From Hydractinia symbiolongicarpus (Eukaryota; Cnidaria; Hydrozoa; Anthoathecata; Hydractiniidae): a stretch of DNA of 64,000 bases. A model generated the notes under the pieces. It was not told where the DNA came from, did no database searches, and saw only the letters and a program-made list of their open reading frames with translations. Shown here piece after piece: positions 30,202 through 40,317 of the stretch. The stretch is from the NCBI RefSeq assembly GCF_029227915.1, contig NC_079887.1, forward strand, positions 18,723,650 through 18,787,649, given 5' to 3'. The first letter of the stretch is position 1, and every line of letters begins with the position of its first letter. The translations under genes were made by a program, and so were the position numbers.

Positions 30202-31883
30202 TCATAAAGGTACAAGTGCAGGTCCTAAATTCGTTATTGCTGAGCAAATAACAAATATATTGTCAAGTTGGTCCTTCAAAGTCAAAGGTAAAGCTCCTTG
30301 AATGATACGGAAATCTTTGATTCTCGCAATAGCTCTTTCAACATGAATACGAGCCTTCGCGATTTGTGATGTCTTACTACAATTTCTTTTCGAAAACTTC
30401 CCTTTGTCTCTCAAAAAAGGTGGGATTATTAATTTTGACCCTCTGCTAATCAGGAGATCACCGATATTAAAACCTTTGTCTGCCATAATATTATCACCAT
30501 AATCGAGTTTGTCTAACATACCACTGGTTTCAACTATAAATCTATCAGATGCAGAGCCTCCATATGACTTTGATATGTATGATATAGTACCGGCAGGAGT
30601 GATGCAAAGCAGTTTTTTCCAAGTATTGCGCGATTTGTAAGATGAGTACGTTTGGCTTTGAGCTTTAGCAATAGATGGTTTTTCAATTATGCCCTCAGTG
30701 CAGTCTATAATTCCAACTATGTTGGAAAACGATTGAAAACATTTAGGATAGTATCGCAAAACATCATCACGAGATGGCCATATTATTAAACCAGTGAGTT
30801 CTTTACCAAGAAAAGAAATCCAAGTTGCCAATATCTGTGATGTAGCCGCCTGTGATATACTGAACCGAAAAGCCAAATCCTTTTCAGTTAACCCCAGTCT
30901 AATGCGGACCAAAGTCATAAAAAGTTCATTTTCAATGGTCATTTGTCTTGATTTGCCACTTTTCTTTTTTTTCAAAACCTGATGTCGCTTTGGTTGAAAT
31001 GACCCAACTCCTCGATAATATTGGAGATTTTTTGCTTTGAATTGAATTTTATCGTAGAGCCATTTGAAAACAGTATAGTTTGGTAGACCGGTATAAAATT
31101 TAAACAAATCGTCATTTTCTTTAACATCCGACACTGCAAAGGTACTTCGGCTTTTCAACTCTGATTTCAATAATGTTATTTCATATTGAAGATCATTTAT
31201 AATACTTTTCTGAATTATGTCTTGCTCAACAGTTTTCACCAATTTTTTTCTTGTGTTTTTACATCCTCTACATTGGACAAAAGCTACAGTTCTAGAATGT
31301 GGAGAAGTCATATCTACCTCGCTTATCTCATAATCATGATCCTTCGGAGTCGGTGAAAGAAGGATATCATTTTGAGGTTCATCGGTTGATTTTCGAGTGA
31401 CATGTCGTGATCTTTTTTTCACAGGAGTTTCAAAGTCAATAGAACTGCTTCGTTTAACTGCTCCTTGGCGTTCTTTGGGTAGTTGCTGATCGTATCCCTT
31501 CATATATAAAGTCGGTATTCGACACACATCTGAACAATATCCTGCAGTGAAGTGATTGGAGCACACCTTTGTACTCATAGATATTTTGAAGTTTCCTCCT
31601 CTTTGAATCATCTTTCCCCAAAGTTGCATGTCAGCTTTCGTTTTGGGACTATGCCATCTCAGGATACCCACATGATCTTTCACGATGGGCCTGAAATGAA
31701 CAAATAAGATAAATAATTATGCATTCAAAATGATTTAGATCGTGTTGTACGTACTTCAACAAAGCAGAAAGGTAATGTCATCTAGCTACGAAAATGCTTC
31801 ATTTCTGTGCGAAAAACTTACTTATCTTTGTTGCTTCTACAGTTAGAACAACCATATACTGCACAAAAATCATTTCCACCCAT
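30202..31883 (-). CDS. ISL2EU-like THAP-DDE transposase, two exons, apparently intact
   Basis: Exon 1 is 31883-31822 (MGGNDFCAVYGCSN...), followed by a GTAAGT donor at 31821. Exon 2 starts at 31690 after TTTCAG and ends at 30202. Joined length is 1551 bases, exactly 517 codons, with phase preserved. An N-terminal THAP zinc finger uses C7, C12, C64 and H67 (VCSNHF; PTLYMKG after it). A basic linker and coiled coil (~150-200) follow, then a DDE_Tnp_4/Harbinger-type catalytic domain: D350 in GIIDCTEG, D425 in MADKGF, E472 in IHVERAI. It cuts and joins transposon ends; THAP supplies DNA binding. The upstream GTG at 31683 is not a start. No stops, so possibly active recently. Confidence 0.85.
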
Positions 31884-32043
31884 TTCACAAACATAACATT
31901 ATTTTTTTTGATGATGTAAAGTTTGAAAAGCTCCAGCTACCAGCCATTTTCATCAACTAGAGCGTTTGTTTTGATTTCATATCACCAAATCAATCCCAGA
32001 ATGCATTGTGCGCGGGAAACTTATTTTTAATCGCAATATCGTC

Positions 32044-32870
32044 TATTAAGGGCTATTATCAACCATTGCGGCAACTTTAATAATTGTCACTACACAACCA
32101 TAGCCTTCGACCAAATGGTTCACATGTGGATACATTGCAACGATAGAGCAGTAATTTTCTGTGATGACCGCCTTATTAACAGTCACGAGTCATATGTTTT
32201 CTTTTTAGAAGAGCTGAGATAATATTTTAACCAGAATGAGTCAGCAAGGGGGCTTGACTACACTCAGTCTTGTCTTTGGAGAGTGACGACTCCACTTATT
32301 ACCGCAGTCAAAAATAAAACAAAATCAAATAAAAATTAAGTTAGCAAGGGGGTTTGATCATACTACTTGTCTTGGAGTGTGACGACTCCACTTATTACCC
32401 CAGTTAAAATATATATATATATATATATGTATATTAGCAGGGGGTTTGATCACACATGATCTTGTCTTTGGAGAGTAACGACTCCACTTATTACCTGAGT
32501 TAAAAACAAAGAATAGCACAGTTGAACAGAAAGTGGTCAAAGTTTACTTTAGGAAGATAGGGATGTCTAGTTTCTGCTGATGACCGTCCGCGGACCTCTT
32601 CGGGGTGACCCAGCTAGACATCCAGGGTACTTGGGTCGAAACCTACCTGCCCTTGGTGAAAGTTCTATTCTTCTTTTTAAATGTGTTGTGTCCTTTTTAT
32701 TTTTTTATATATATATTTTTTAATTAATTCCTTGTAAAAAGAGAGAATTGTACTTTGAGAGGCATTTTCTCTAGATGATTACAACCTCTAGCTTATTTCC
32801 AAAGACCTAACAGGTTGAGTTCATCATTGCGGTGGCTTGCCACCTCTTTGTAAATTACTTCCTTTCTAAT
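32044..32870 (+). mobile_element. USP-LINE 3' fragment (USP C-terminus, minisatellite, full tail)
   Basis: It begins at attaagggctattatc. It encodes the last part of the USP (His box CHYTT region, HCNDRAVIFCDD, YVFFLEELR) ending at TGA near 32218. Three minisatellite units and an (AT)n run follow (32225-32500, 32408-32428). Then GATGTCTAG and the terminal block end at tctttgtaaattac (about 32868). It is nearly identical to the 3' part of copy 1, so it probably stems from the same recent source. Confidence 0.75.
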
Positions 32871-33330
32871 CCATTTAGGATTTTTGTAGGTTAATTTTTT
32901 TACATCGCTTAGCTTCCTTCTGCTCCTGTAATTCTTTATCATGAGCATTTTTTCCGCAAAAAATTTATTGCCTCTGATGTTGAGCGTCTATTTCTTTTCG
33001 AGCTACTTTGTTCTTCATCTTCGTCGTCTTCTTTTCTTAGTTTCGCCGATTCTTTTCATGGCTGTCTGTGTAACCTCTAGTGCTTTCTGCTGCTTTAAAT
33101 TTGCAGTGTTTTCTTCTCTTCTACAGCAAGTTCGTGTTTCAGAGTTTGTATTTACTTATGGTAATATCATATTTTATAGTAAAAATCATTGTGTGTAAAG
33201 TACTCAAGATACATGCATCGAAAATCAGTTATATTTTCATGATTTACTTGCGTTTTCTTGTAAAAAGAAGTATTTGAGTATGTTGGTGTTAGCCCCAGGA
33301 CACCATAACATAATCCACCCAAAACGTTTT
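32871..33330. other. gap without supported gene
   Basis: AT-rich. Short frames at 32941-33277 are hydrophobic and featureless. Confidence 0.4.
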
Positions 33331-33334
33331 TGTT

Positions 33335-33835
33335 AGAGTGACGACTCCGCTTATTACCCCAGTCAAAAAGAAAAAAACTAAAAAACAAAATAAAAATTAG
33401 GTCAGCAAGGGGGTTTGACTACACTGGTCTTATCTTTGGAGAGTGACGACTCCACTTCTTACCCCAGTCTCACAAGATTGTACAGAGTAGGACAGATGAA
33501 AAGTTATGGATGAAAGAAATGTCTAGTTCCTGCTGAAGACTGTTCGCAGACCTCTTTTGAGGTGACTCAGCTAGACATTTTGGGTATCTTGGTTCAGGAA
33601 TATGAGTCGAAACCCTTGTACCCTTTACAGAAATCTTGTCCTACTCTCTCTGTCTGTTGGTTTGTTCAATTTTTGTGCCAATTATCTCCTTGGAAAAAGG
33701 AAGAATTGTGTTCCTTTATATGAGCATATTCTTTGGAGGAGTGAAACCTCTAGAATTTAAATTTTAAGACTTAACTGGTCGAGTTTATCATTGTGCGTGC
33801 ACTTTGTAATTTTCATTCTTATTCTTTATAAACAA
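33335..33835 (+). mobile_element. USP-LINE 3' tail
   Basis: Two minisatellite units (33335-33470) are followed by the terminal block from gatgaaagaaatgtctag to ctttgtaattttcattctt. There is no USP coding sequence. This subfamily tail differs from the 32.6-kb tail but shares order and landmarks. Confidence 0.65.
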
Positions 33836-34409
33836 TATATTCATAATAACTAGGGGAACCTAAAAGTAGAACTTATTTCTCGACATTGATTACAATTTGG
33901 AGATTATGGGTAGGCCTCAGTTCAAGTTCTTTGCTCATTCCCCGTATTGAAAAAAAAGAATTAATTAAATTCAAGAAGGGCCTAATCATAATATGAACTT
34001 TTGCAATTTCATGAAATAGAGTAAAAACTACAAAGAAAAAAACAAACTTTAACTCATCTCATGACTGCATTGTTTATATGTTTAGCAATATTTCACTCGT
34101 TGGGTATTGTACATTAGGAGCCTGGGGAGCTGGAGTATACATTTACTTCAATGTACATCCAAGATGATCAGAGTTGAAAAAAAATGATTACTAAACACTT
34201 TACTTCACAGGGAAAATTAGTCTACTCTAAACCGTCAAAACCCAGGGTAAATGAGAACAATACGCGTATACAACCAGACCTTGTAGCCTAGGCCGCTAGA
34301 ATAAGCACAAGGTTATCTCAAATGAAACACTTAGTTTACTTCGCAGTCCAAAAAGCTTAAGAGTCAATCAACAAAATTTTTCACAATGACCAGAGAAACA
34401 AAAGCTTAC
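33836..34409. other. AT-rich gap, no gene
   Basis: Nothing coding or repetitive is recognised. Confidence 0.4.
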
Positions 34410-34576
34410 CATCAATTTCACTGTTCAAATTTTTTGACGCTGTAGCAGATGTTTTGTCACTCGCTGCAGGTGTAGAAGAACTAACAGCTTTTTTACTGCT
34501 CGCATCTCCTGATAATGTAGTAGAAATTCTGTCACTTGTCGCAGATGTTGAAGTGTTGAATTGATCAGGCTTGGCT
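34410..34576 (-). CDS. candidate internal exon, Ser/Thr-rich
   Basis: On the minus strand a TTTATATTAG acceptor precedes the block and a GTAAGC donor follows it near 34408. The open block encodes KPDQFNTSTSATSDRIS, then SSSTPAASDKTSATASKN, with two diverged copies of a T-S-A-x-S-D-[RK]-x-S motif, ending NLNSEIDG. Low-complexity linker-type sequence. The gene it belongs to is not identified. Confidence 0.35.
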
Positions 34577-34775
34577 AATATAAAAAAAGTACTATAAACT
34601 CTATTACTGGGGTGATCAACAGAACCATGATGCTTTTTGGGAGGCAACAGAAATGTAAAATGGCCCTTCAGTAATTTTACACTTGAATGCTTCAATTCTA
34701 TCTTGCATCCTATTTTTTTCTCTATATACTACCTTAGCTATACGATTCGATTATTTTAACTTTTCATGCTTTGTT

Positions 34776-34776
34776 G

Positions 34777-34808
<32 letters not shown>
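34776..34808. repeat. poly-T run
   Basis: Over 28 T in a row, possibly the poly-A tail of a reverse-oriented retroinsertion. Confidence 0.8.
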
Positions 34809-34810
<2 letters not shown>

Positions 34811-35068
34811 CATGGTACAAATTTTTCCATTTTGAATCAGGTGTAGTCATGGCTGGGAAGATTTTTTTTTAAAGTATTACTGGTTTCAGATCCAATTTTC
34901 AATATCCTAGTAAATTGCACTTCATACTCTTGTGTTAAAGGCAAATACGTTAAACAAATGTATTTTTCCACTTGTAGCAATGAGGAGAATTTGAGCGAAA
35001 CTGAAGCACTGCAAACCAGCAGAAATTCCAAACTTTACGTCACCCTGATAAGAAGATGCCTTGACAGT

Positions 35069-35323
35069 CTACAAAACATTGTATGTTCCAGGACCAGGGT
35101 TAGTCTCAACATCACCTGCTTGGGCAAGCAAGAGGAGTTTGATCTTGCACAATGTAATCATCAAAATTATTGCAAGGCCTAATAGTTGTACTACCACGTC
35201 CCGAAAGCCATAGTTTTGCACAAGTCCACCAGCATTTTGAGCAATCTTTTTCATCCGACTAGCATTTTTGCATGTACCATAAAAGGCACCAATTGCAGAT
35301 CTGTAGGCTTCTATTGATATCAT
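35069..35323 (-). CDS. short membrane-anchored ORF ending in a 2A ribosome-skipping motif
   Basis: From the ATG at 35323 the frame reads MISIEAYRSAIGAFYGTC. A strong hydrophobic segment follows (VVVQLLGLAIILMITLC), then KIKLLLLAQAGDVETNPGP, and the frame stops six codons later. G-D-V-E-T-N-P-G-P (35116-35090) is the canonical D-x-E-x-NPGP 2A motif, which makes the ribosome skip a peptide bond before the last Pro. In invertebrate non-LTR retrotransposons and some host genes such motifs sit at the N-terminal end of a longer protein. Here the expected downstream ORF is missing, so this is probably the 5' end of a truncated element. The frame extends upstream to 35383 without an ATG. Confidence 0.6.
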   Translation of the reverse strand: MISIEAYRSAIGAFYGTCKNASRMKKIAQNAGGLVQNYGFRDVVVQLLGLAIILMITLCKIKLLLLAQAGDVETNPGPGTYNVL

Positions 35324-35399
35324 ATTTGTGTACGGTACACCTTTTTGAATATAAGCCACTGTATCAATGGAGTTTGATTTCAAGTCGCGTTTCTAGCGA

Positions 35400-35973
35400 C
35401 GTTTTCCTCAATCCGGGCAAGTGACGTGTCTCGTATTGCCAAGAAGGAGCAAAATAATAAGTAATAAAGTGATGAAAATGATAATAAAAAATAATGATAA
35501 GTAAAATTGAAAACAAATTAAAAAATACACTTTCACTTCTTCTATTTTCCTCAGCGACTTTAACACCCAAACTCGAAAAACTAATTGGCGGTCTCTACTG
35601 TATTTCACATATTTTTGGCCGTTTATCAAATATTATCCGATATTTGTTTTCGCCCTATGAGCGAAAGCTACTCTGAAAATGCTCTTTGTCATCCCACATT
35701 CATCTCGCCCCAATTCAAGAAAATGACTGCTTTTCTGTTTTTATCCAAGTTTACCCATTCAGTTGTATAACATTTTCCAGATCCATTGAATTTTATAATC
35801 ATTTCGCCCCCGCTGCTATCGATCTTCGATTAATCGATCTGCTCACAAAATGAGCAAGGTTGTGAAATTGGTTGATGCAAATAATGTACAAAAAATAGGA
35901 TTAATGGCGTGAAAAGACATCTAAACAGAAAGATAAAAAGGAAAGTGAAAACGAAAATAATGAAGAAAAAGTC
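35400..35973. other. gap without supported gene
   Basis: Short frames only. A Lys-rich stretch near 35900-35960 has no recognisable function. Confidence 0.35.
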
Positions 35974-36052
35974 CACTGATTTTACCAGTCTTCGAACTCG
36001 TACTACCATGGTCAGAAGACAAACACGCTACCACTGCGCCACATACACTGAC
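35974..36052 (-). repeat. tRNA-derived SINE head or tRNA pseudogene
   Basis: The minus strand has an A-box-like TGGCGCAGTGGTAGCG (about 36042-36027) and a B-box-like GAGTTCGAAGA (about 35995), spaced as in tRNA genes. Stems pair poorly, so this is not a functional tRNA. A second isolated B-box-like GAGTTCGAGTCAC occurs on the minus strand near 36240. Confidence 0.45.
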
Positions 36053-36540
36053 CAGTTGAGACTATTTTCAAAGATATCTCAGAAATATTCTATGCTATAA
36101 CAGCAAATTGCTCTACTAGAGTACATAATCCACTAAAATTACAATTTGATAGTAAAACAATATTGTTATTGTGGACATTAGGGAAGTAAGCAAGGGAATG
36201 GAAAAAGAAACATCACTAAGTTAGTAACGAAGGTGTGACTCGAACTCACTTTAAATCCCGTTTGGTGCTCAGAGAGCCAAAAAATTTCCATTTTGGGACG
36301 AACAGCTGTATTTGAATACCCTAGCATCTGCGAGCTAATGTAACAATTGGTGTGTACATTTCTTTGCTGTTGAAGTAGGAGCTAGGGCGTTTTATTCCGA
36401 AACAGTTAGAATCTGCCTCCGTTGACTCGACTTTTCTAACATGTCTGTGCGTTCCACTCTGAAATCTCTTGGTGAATCATCTATGCGATCATCTTTTTAC
36501 ATCTGGCTATCTCGAGATTCTTTTTCTTAGTTGCTCAGAG

Positions 36541-37045
36541 GGGCTAATATTATTGCAAGAGTTGCAAGTAGTGCAGATTTTCACACGAGTGTTTGAATAA
36601 TCTACCAAATAAAGGAAAGGCTATGGACAACTCTGGTATGAGATACTTAAGAATCTTTAGGGCATCTTGCTGGAAGAACGGATTGAAAGCAGCCCCCCCT
36701 GTATTAGAAACAAGGCCTTTTAATGCATTTAGAACTGAAGAAGGGTTCACTGGAACCTTGGAGGAGGATAATTTGCGCAGAGTACTTACAAAACTTCTAC
36801 CTTTCGCCATATGGGAATCATTGGGAGAGATGGCTGTGGCGACTGCAAATAAGATATAAAAACATTGCAAAATGGAATTGATGTAAACATGTGTTGCCCA
36901 AATTTAGCAAGCCGCTGTTGCTTCTTAGTGATTCTTGTGCAGGCAAGGTAGTGGAGCTCATTGTTTCGCCCTGGCGATTCGTGTCCTTAAAGCTAGTGGT
37001 CGAAGTTGCTTGTGACTTGCATGATATCTTTAAAACAGTTGGTAT
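36541..37045 (-). pseudogene. USP N-terminal half, inverted inside copy 2
   Basis: The minus strand encodes SGLLNLGNTC (Cys box, catalytic Cys kept), a frame change, QCFYILFAVATAIS, then FFQQDALKILKYLIPEL (QQDA box intact) and TTCNSCNN (first zinc pair). The flanking parts of the same copy are on the plus strand. Confidence 0.7.
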
Positions 37046-37545
37046 CAATTGAGCAGTATGCTGTGGATCCCTACCAGGAAGTCCATTTCTTCAACCGCCC
37101 TTGACATCGACTGTACAATCTGCAGTAGATAAATTTTTGGAGAGCAAAGAATTGTCAAGCGTTAACTCGTACTTCTGTCACTACTGCAATAGTTACCAAA
37201 CTGCAACAGTTGAAAAAGGGTCGCAGAGTGCATTTCAATTTTCATTCTGCAATTAAAGCGTTTTGCCTATCACTAAGTTCTTGTGTCTAAGGTTTGGTCT
37301 CCTGTCACATCTTACCCGGCACCTCTCTTGTCGCAAGCACTACTTAAGGGCTGTAGTAACCACTCTTGAAATTTAAACAATGACCATTACACTACTGTTG
37401 TTTGTAACCAAGTGCATGGTATGTTGCTTCATTGCAATGACAGAGCAGTAGTCCTTGCAAACAAAGCTTGCTAAATGATGTACAACCTTCCTCATTTTCC
37501 TTAAAGAGCTTGGATAAATTGCAGTCAGCACCACAACTTTCGGCC
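37046..37545 (+). pseudogene. USP C-terminal half of copy 2
   Basis: Plus strand: SAVDKFLESKELSSVNSYFC then HYCNSYQTATVEKG, giving an intact C-x2-C second zinc pair, then VLPITKFLCLRF-like remnants. A decayed His-box region follows to about 37540 in broken frames. Confidence 0.6.
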
Positions 37546-38025
37546 TATGTCAACAACGGGGCGTGACTATTCTTTTTTTTGTAGTCCTATCTTTGAAGAG
37601 TGACGACTACACTTATTACCCCAGTCAAAAAATAAAAAATAAAAAAATATATCAGAGACGAGGTTGGACTGCACTGGTCTTTTATTTGGTGAGTGACGAC
37701 TCTATTTCTTACCCCCGTCACACAAGATTGTACGGAGTAGGACAGGTAAAAAGTTATTGATAAAAGAAATGTCTAGTTCCTGCTGAGGACTGTTGGCAGA
37801 CCTCTTTTGAGGTGACTCAGCTAGATATTTTGGGGACCTTGGTTCAGGAATATGAGTCGAAACCCTTGCCTGACCTACTCTCTCTCTCTGTTTGTTTGTT
37901 CAATTTTTGTGCCAAATTTTATATGAGCATATTCCTTAGAACCTCTAGAATTTAAATTTTAAGACTTAACTGGCCGAGTTTATCATTGTGTGTCCACTTT
38001 GTAATTTTCATTCTTCTTTTGAAAC

Positions 38026-38419
38026 GCTCACTACACTTGACTTCTAATACTAAATTTATTTCCATGATTAATTTTTCCATCTGGTGTTGCACTGAAAATT
38101 TAAATAACAGAATCTAATATTAATCCACAGTCCTCAACATGGATTGTTTTTTTTGCCATTCTAAAATGCCGTTCATACATATGGATTGCAATTGGCTCTC
38201 GTAAAATTTTCCATTAGCCATTTTCATTTTAACAACGTTATTAATTTTCTTACATTACACTTCCTTAGTCCAAGATAAGGAAACGAAACAATGGATTCAT
38301 TGCAATAATAAATCTGTAACATTATGTTACACCAAAAGCCTTAACAATAGCTTTTCCTACGTCTTATTTTTCGAAGCAATGTAAAATACACAACGAAATT
38401 AAAAAAATAGAATTCTCGC
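38026..38419. other. AT-rich gap, no gene
   Basis: Nothing recognised. Confidence 0.4.
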
Positions 38420-38745
38420 TTAGCAAGGGGTTTTGACGATGCTAGTATACCCCAGTCATGCTAAAGGTTTGCTCACTTTGTCCTCCAAGATTAGCAAGGG
38501 CGGTTGATCAGATTTGGTTTTATCTTGGGTGTGAAGACCCCGTAAAGCACAAAGAAAACAGCGGGAGTTGCATTGGATGTCTAAACTTAGGTCAGTGTTT
38601 CCATATGGGTTGTTGATGAACTTAATACAGAAAAAGCAAAATATGCTATACCATCCAGCACTTCCAAGATCACAACCTCACAATTCTCGACTTGATAGCT
38701 GCAAGGGTTACAATCCGCCACCTCTTTGTAAATTATTTTCTTATT
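38420..38745 (+). repeat. diverged USP-LINE 3' tail
   Basis: It starts with tagcaaggggttttgacg and minisatellite-like phrases, passes attggatgtctaaac, and ends ccgccacctctttgtaaatt, the same terminus as the tail at 32853-32870. Middle strongly diverged. Confidence 0.5.
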
Positions 38746-39139
38746 AAGCTGTGAAGATATTTTACATCATCTAAAAAGTATGTTGTTAACAACAACACAA
38801 CTAACATGATGCAATTAATTACCATCGGGTATGTGTTTCATCAATGAATAAGGGCATATTAAAACGATTCAAATTAAGTCATTGTTTTTATGCCATACTC
38901 GCTCCCATTGACTTTAAATTATACAAACCAACACCTTGCAAACCTAAAAGAAGCCCATCATCAATTTATGTCATGTATTTTTTGATAGCAAGGCTATTGA
39001 AAGAATTAACCTTCCTAGAATTTTTTATGATTCAACTATTGCTCACTGTGTTCCGTCTCAGGCAAGTACCTCCGAAACGCCAACAGTGGTTTACAACCTG
39101 ACATATACTACGGGTTCGAAAATCTTTAATTTTAATAAA
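38746..39139. other. gap, no supported gene
   Basis: An 85-codon frame (38844-39101) has no recognisable domain. Confidence 0.35.
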
Positions 39140-40035
39140 TTTGTTTGCAATTAGGACATCAACACTTTTAAACATGCCACATCAAAGGATCCCCCTTTAT
39201 TGACGAACACCATGGCCATATAATTACAGGAGATCTCAATATCATAAGTAACACCAATTTAGGAAAGTTAACGGTTCCAAAATACAGAGGACCTAAAACA
39301 GTTGATTGGCAAGCAGCACGGAAATGCATCCTGGATGGAGTGAATTCTTGTACATCTACTTCGTGCACAAAAAACAGAAAAAATGATGTTTTGCTTAAGG
39401 ATTGGGTAAACAGTGTAATGAGTTTGGTTGATGATTGGATTAACATTTTTAAGAAGAGTGGACAGGAGATCTCAATATCATAAGTAACACCAATTTAGGA
39501 AAGTTAAAGGTTCCAAAATACAGAGGACCTAAAACAGTTGATTGGCAAGCAGCACGGAAATGCATCCTGGATGGAGTGAATTCTTGTACATCTACTTCGT
39601 GCACAAAAAACAGAAATAATGATGTTTTGCTTAAGGATTATGTAAACAGTGTAATGAGTTTGGTTGATGATTGGATTAACATTTTTAAGAAGAGTGACAC
39701 CGTTAAGAATGTTTACAAGTTCTGAAGGACACCTTGCATAATAACTTAGTTGTTACACCTATTGACAAAGCAACAGGTATATTGCTGTGATTTGTAAACG
39801 GTTTTAAGCAGAGGTTTTGTTAAGGGAACTGAAAAACAACCTACAATCAAATTTATATATCAGCAACAGACATCATTACAAAACAGAAAAGTACCCTAAA
39901 AATAAATAACTTAAATGTTACCGGTGAAAATGAATGTCTTCCCCAAATTTATTGGATTCCTAAAATGAACAAAACGCCAACTAAATTCAGGTTCGTCATC
40001 GGGGCACCTAAATGCCGATACGGAGCAAGAACCCC
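39140..40035 (+). pseudogene. Penelope-like reverse transcriptase, N-terminal fragment
   Basis: Plus-strand blocks: GDLNIISNTN..VPKYRGPKTVDWQAARKC, LKDWVNSVMSLVDDWINIF (twice, by tandem duplication), then VVTPIDKATGNIAVICKRFY (broken by small frame changes), and LPQIYWIPKMNKTPTKFRFV. The DKA..NI...K.YY and Y-W-(L/I)-P-K-x-(H/N)-K-x-P motifs are the opening of Penelope-type RTs. It stops near 40035 before the catalytic Asp box. GIY-YIG endonuclease not present. Confidence 0.6.
39227..39698 (+). repeat. 236-bp tandem duplication
   Basis: Units 39227-39462 and 39463-39698 begin caggagatctcaatatcata and differ at only a few positions. The duplication lies inside the Penelope-like coding fragment. 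Confidence 0.9.
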
Positions 40036-40317
40036 CCTATTTCTGAGAGTAAACTTAATATTTTACCACTACTTCTTAAAATTTTATCATTTTCGTAAGT
40101 AGTAATGCAATCATATTGAAATTTTCACGCTTTTTTTCTGAAACCCTCTCTTAGCGGAAAATCCATTTTCCTGGACCAAAAATCCATAATGGCGGATAAT
40201 TTTTTTTAAAAAAAGTGTAACTTTTCGTTTTGTTCAAGCTTAAAAAATATAATAATATTCCTTCAAATAAAGTTGTAAATATGCCTTAATCCATATACTT
40301 AATTATAATAGTTATAA

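Larger units (their letters stand above)
28750..32043. mobile_element. ISL2EU-like DNA transposon
   Basis: Convergent exonuclease (+) and THAP-DDE transposase (-) genes form the two-gene set of ISL2EU elements. I could not identify terminal inverted repeats with certainty. On the right a USP-LINE fragment starts at about 32044, so the border is between 31.9 and 32.04 kb; on the left it lies between 28.74 and 28.85 kb. Confidence 0.55.
36355..38025 (+). mobile_element. USP-LINE copy 2, 5'-truncated with internal inversion
   Basis: It starts within the R2-like C-terminal region (FFAVEVGARAFYSETVRIC at 36360). It continues to about 36540, then a segment of ~500 bases is inverted. Plus-strand USP sequence, minisatellite (37575-37725) and terminal tail then follow, ending at ctttgtaattttcattctt (about 38020). 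Confidence 0.7.

Noticed and set aside
36220-36290. second tRNA-like gene
   Set aside because: Only a B-box-like GAGTTCGAGTCAC is present. No A box or acceptor pairing.
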